The position numbers were made by a program, and so were the translations under genes. The notes under the pieces are model-generated. The model was not told the origin of the DNA and did not search any database. It saw only the letters and a list, made by a program, of their open reading frames with translations. Below, in pieces: positions 62,549 through 64,000 of a stretch of DNA of 64,000 nt (its first letter is position 1; each line of letters opens with the position of its first letter). The DNA is from Bacillaceae bacterium (lineage in GTDB: Bacteria > Bacillota > Bacilli > Bacillales > Alkalibacillaceae): NCBI GenBank assembly GCA_017656265.1, contig JACDOD010000004.1, positions 1-64,000 of the forward strand, written 5' to 3'.

Positions 62549-63070
62549 TTAAGATTGTGTGATGATTGGACTTCTTTTTAAAATAGCCTGAACTACAGGA
62601 TAAACAATAAGTATCAGGACTGTATTCATAGCTGCTGCCGGAAGAACAATCCCAACAAATAATGCAGTAAAGCTTCCTTCGGCAAGCCCGATGATGAATA
62701 GACCTACATAAAGAAAGACTGCACCGCTGATCATGGTTCCAACGGCTGTGAGAATAGGTGCAAGGTACTGGCTTTTTATTCCTTTATGGAAAAGGAGGTA
62801 AAGAGCCAGGAAAGAAAATGCTGTTACTGGTTTATCAATCATATTGGCGATTTGGCCGCCGGGAAACCCGGTAGTCAGAGCTGAAATAAATCCTGTTACC
62901 AGTGAAAGCAGCAAAACATAGGGTACTTTCGGAAATAACAAAATCCCCAGAAACATCATGGATAGAAGCATATCAGGCTTCATCCCAAATAATAGCGGCG
63001 GTACAACCGCATGAAGGACTGCACCAATCCCAACGAGCAATGATAAAACGGCTAAAATTCGAATATTCAT
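62549..63070 (-). CDS. trpP: tryptophan transporter TrpP
   Basis: 173 aa, the length of B. subtilis TrpP (YhaG). Five or six hydrophobic helices; GFPGGQIANMIDKPVTAFSF is the conserved ligand-region segment. It imports tryptophan. Its leader carries seven evenly spaced NAG triplets that overlap the ribosome binding site, so translation should be blocked by tryptophan-bound TRAP, as known for trpP in B. subtilis. Confidence 0.92.
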   Translation of the reverse strand: MNIRILAVLSLLVGIGAVLHAVVPPLLFGMKPDMLLSMMFLGILLFPKVPYVLLLSLVTGFISALTTGFPGGQIANMIDKPVTAFSFLALYLLFHKGIKSQYLAPILTAVGTMISGAVFLYVGLFIIGLAEGSFTALFVGIVLPAAAMNTVLILIVYPVVQAILKRSPIITQS

Positions 63071-63075
63071 TTGAT

Positions 63076-63108
63076 CTGTCCTCTCCTCTTCTAAACTGAA
63101 CTCATCTG
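63076..63108 (-). promoter_or_regulatory. TRAP-binding site over the trpP ribosome binding site
   Basis: Read on the minus strand from 63108 to 63076: CAG, GAG, CAG, TAG, GAG, GAG, CAG, each exactly 5 nt from the next (2-nt spacers). Three GAG and one TAG fit the TRAP preference; CAG is tolerated less well. The last triplets lie in the Shine-Dalgarno sequence (GAGGAGAGG). Confidence 0.8.
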
Positions 63109-63159
63109 TATTTACTTTCCAATCGTGCTCTTATGTGCCGATTGCGAAAGTATAAAGTT

Positions 63160-63187
63160 ATTATAACAAAGATTTGTCTGTATTCAA
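63160..63187 (-). promoter_or_regulatory. sigma-A promoter of trpP
   Basis: On the minus strand TTGAAT, 16 nt, TATAAT. The transcript would start near 63152 and give an 80-nt leader containing the NAG triplets. Confidence 0.75.
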
Positions 63188-63284
63188 GAATTTTCTGAAA
63201 TTTATTTCGTGTTTTTTATGATACACTCGCATTCAGCACGCAATCCGAATCACCCCGAACTTTAAGAAGGATGGGGGACCTAGT

Positions 63285-63707
63285 TTATTTTACATGCTGT
63301 GCAATGTCTTCAGCGATTTTTTGCAGGTCTTCCGGCTGATAGTCTTCGTTATGAGTGACCCAATTGGCTCCAAAGCCATCATTTTCATCATATCGCGGAA
63401 TAAGATGAATATGTAAATGAAAAACCGATTGTCCGGCAAATTCCTCATTATTATTGAGGATATTCAGCCCTTTAGGATTGTAGGCATCTTTAATCGCATT
63501 TGCAATTTTAGGCACCCTTGCAAAAACAGCCTCAGCCACTTCTGCATCGGTTTCATAAATATTTTTGCAATGCTTTTTTGGAATAACGAGTGTGTGTCCT
63601 TTAGTGACCTGGCTGATATCCAAAAATGCATAAACTTCTTCATCTTCATATACTTTAGCTGAAGGAATGTCTCCTTCGATAATTTTACAGAAAATACAAT
63701 CAGACAT
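63285..63707 (-). CDS. hit: HIT-family protein (Hit/HinT)
   Basis: 140 aa with the nucleotide-binding histidine triad HLHIHLIPRY near residue 97-106 and the zinc-site residues CIFCKIIEG at the N-terminus plus GHTLVIPKKHCKN. It hydrolyses nucleoside phosphoramidates or adenylates. GGAGGGTTCGTC precedes the ATG. In B. subtilis hit is divergent from the ecsABC operon, which would then lie to the right of this window. Confidence 0.94.
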   Translation of the reverse strand: MSDCIFCKIIEGDIPSAKVYEDEEVYAFLDISQVTKGHTLVIPKKHCKNIYETDAEVAEAVFARVPKIANAIKDAYNPKGLNILNNNEEFAGQSVFHLHIHLIPRYDENDGFGANWVTHNEDYQPEDLQKIAEDIAQHVK

Positions 63708-63777
63708 GACGAACCCTCCTATAAGTTATGTTTATTACATTTTATATAGGAAACAAATGGATTGTAAAGGAAAAAAG

Positions 63778-63829
63778 AAGCTGGAACATATTCGGATACT
63801 TTCATGATCTTGGGATTTGTCCCCAAGCT
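63778..63829. repeat. possible decayed remnant of the composite repeat
   Basis: AGAAGCTGGAACATATTCGGATAC and later TTTGTCCCCAAGCTT look like worn versions of the repeat's ends and half of its core, but the match is poor. Confidence 0.3.
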
Positions 63830-63830
63830 T

Positions 63831-63863
63831 AAAAAAGCAGAGTACGAATCATTCGTACTCTGC
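63831..63863 (-). terminator. rho-independent terminator, minus strand
   Basis: GCAGAGTACGAAT and ATTCGTACTCTGC pair over 13 bp with a 1-nt centre; read on the minus strand TTTTTT follows. It implies a leftward transcript that begins right of 63863, possibly outside the window. The last 137 nt hold no gene I can support. Confidence 0.7.
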
Positions 63864-64000
63864 CTGAAGGAAAACGGGATTTTCAATTTTCACTCGAGAT
63901 GGGGAATACGTTGAATTCACATTTTTGAAACAACGAATGTGCTAAACATCTTCCACTTCATTCATTAGAGAACAAGCGGGGAAAAGTTGTCTTTCACAGA

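Noticed and set aside
1-64000. CRISPR arrays, tRNA or rRNA genes, riboswitches, complete insertion sequences, prophage
   Set aside because: I found no evenly spaced direct repeats with unique spacers, no cloverleaf-like genes and no transposase or phage structural genes. A very short or divergent tRNA could still be missed by eye.

Overview
The window is low-GC Firmicute DNA, most probably from an endospore-forming, salt-tolerant member of the Bacillaceae. Evidence: purine-rich Shine-Dalgarno sites, frequent TTG/GTG starts, an alpha/beta-type small acid-soluble spore protein, YhaL, ScoC(Hpr), PrsA, YheA/YheB, a complete glycine-betaine OpuA transporter with GbsR-type regulators, and acidic secreted proteins. 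The right half (about 36.5-63.7 kb) is a recognisable version of the Bacillus subtilis yha/yhe backbone: yheB-yheA-yhaR-yhzD-yhaQP-yhaO-yhaN-yhaM-yhaL-prsA-yhaI-scoC-yhaH-trpP-hit. It is interrupted by two ECF sigma/anti-sigma pairs, a NEW3/ABC cassette and opuA. I saw no tRNA, rRNA, CRISPR array or complete insertion sequence.

Layout. 0-0.77 kb: decayed, repeat-rich DNA. 0.77-7.4 kb: small ORF, LysR regulator divergent from a NIF3-like protein, lipoprotein, membrane protein, Hsp20, carbon-starvation permease CstA. 7.48-10.1 kb: compact cassette of a thioredoxin-like protein with an in-frame TGA, a Cys-Cys-tailed small protein, an ArsA-family ATPase and a zinc-less MDR oxidoreductase. 10.3-19.8 kb: ChrA, BtuF-like protein, LysM nucleotidase, AzlCD, acetyltransferase, CDF transporter and a WrbA-type quinone reductase behind an MhqR-like operator. 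19.9-28.7 kb: acidic DUF5667-like protein, IDEAL protein, chemoreceptor, M15 peptidase, UMF1 transporter, phospholipase-like protein, fumarase. 28.8-36.3 kb: SASP, zinc-ribbon protein, the liaIHFSR cell-envelope stress operon, MsmX-type ATPase, PucR-type regulator and a CstR-like repressor. 36.5-63.7 kb: yha/yhe backbone plus insertions.

Most notable. (1) The gene at 7480-7875 has a strong ribosome binding site and one in-frame TGA immediately before a Cys codon, at the expected redox site of a thioredoxin-like fold. A perfect 7-bp hairpin with a CGGGT loop starts 13 nt after the TGA, a geometry compatible with a bacterial SECIS. It is a candidate selenoprotein; the competing explanation is a nonsense mutation. 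Its partners are an ATPase with no Cys at all and a small protein whose only two Cys are its last two residues. (2) A second in-frame TGA (55953) separates a secreted NEW3 protein from an intact membrane-anchor tail. (3) At least ten copies of a composite intergenic repeat with GAGGCTGGGACAAAA-type ends and a terminator-like core sit right behind stop codons, in two cases forming the end of the gene. (4) The trpP leader has seven NAG triplets at exact 5-nt spacing, a TRAP-site pattern overlapping the ribosome binding site.

How genes work together: opuA with its GbsR-type regulator imports glycine betaine; lia senses envelope stress; the WrbA-like reductase is probably under quinone control; YhaO/YhaN and YhaM process DNA and RNA; PrsA and ScoC belong to exoprotein folding and control.
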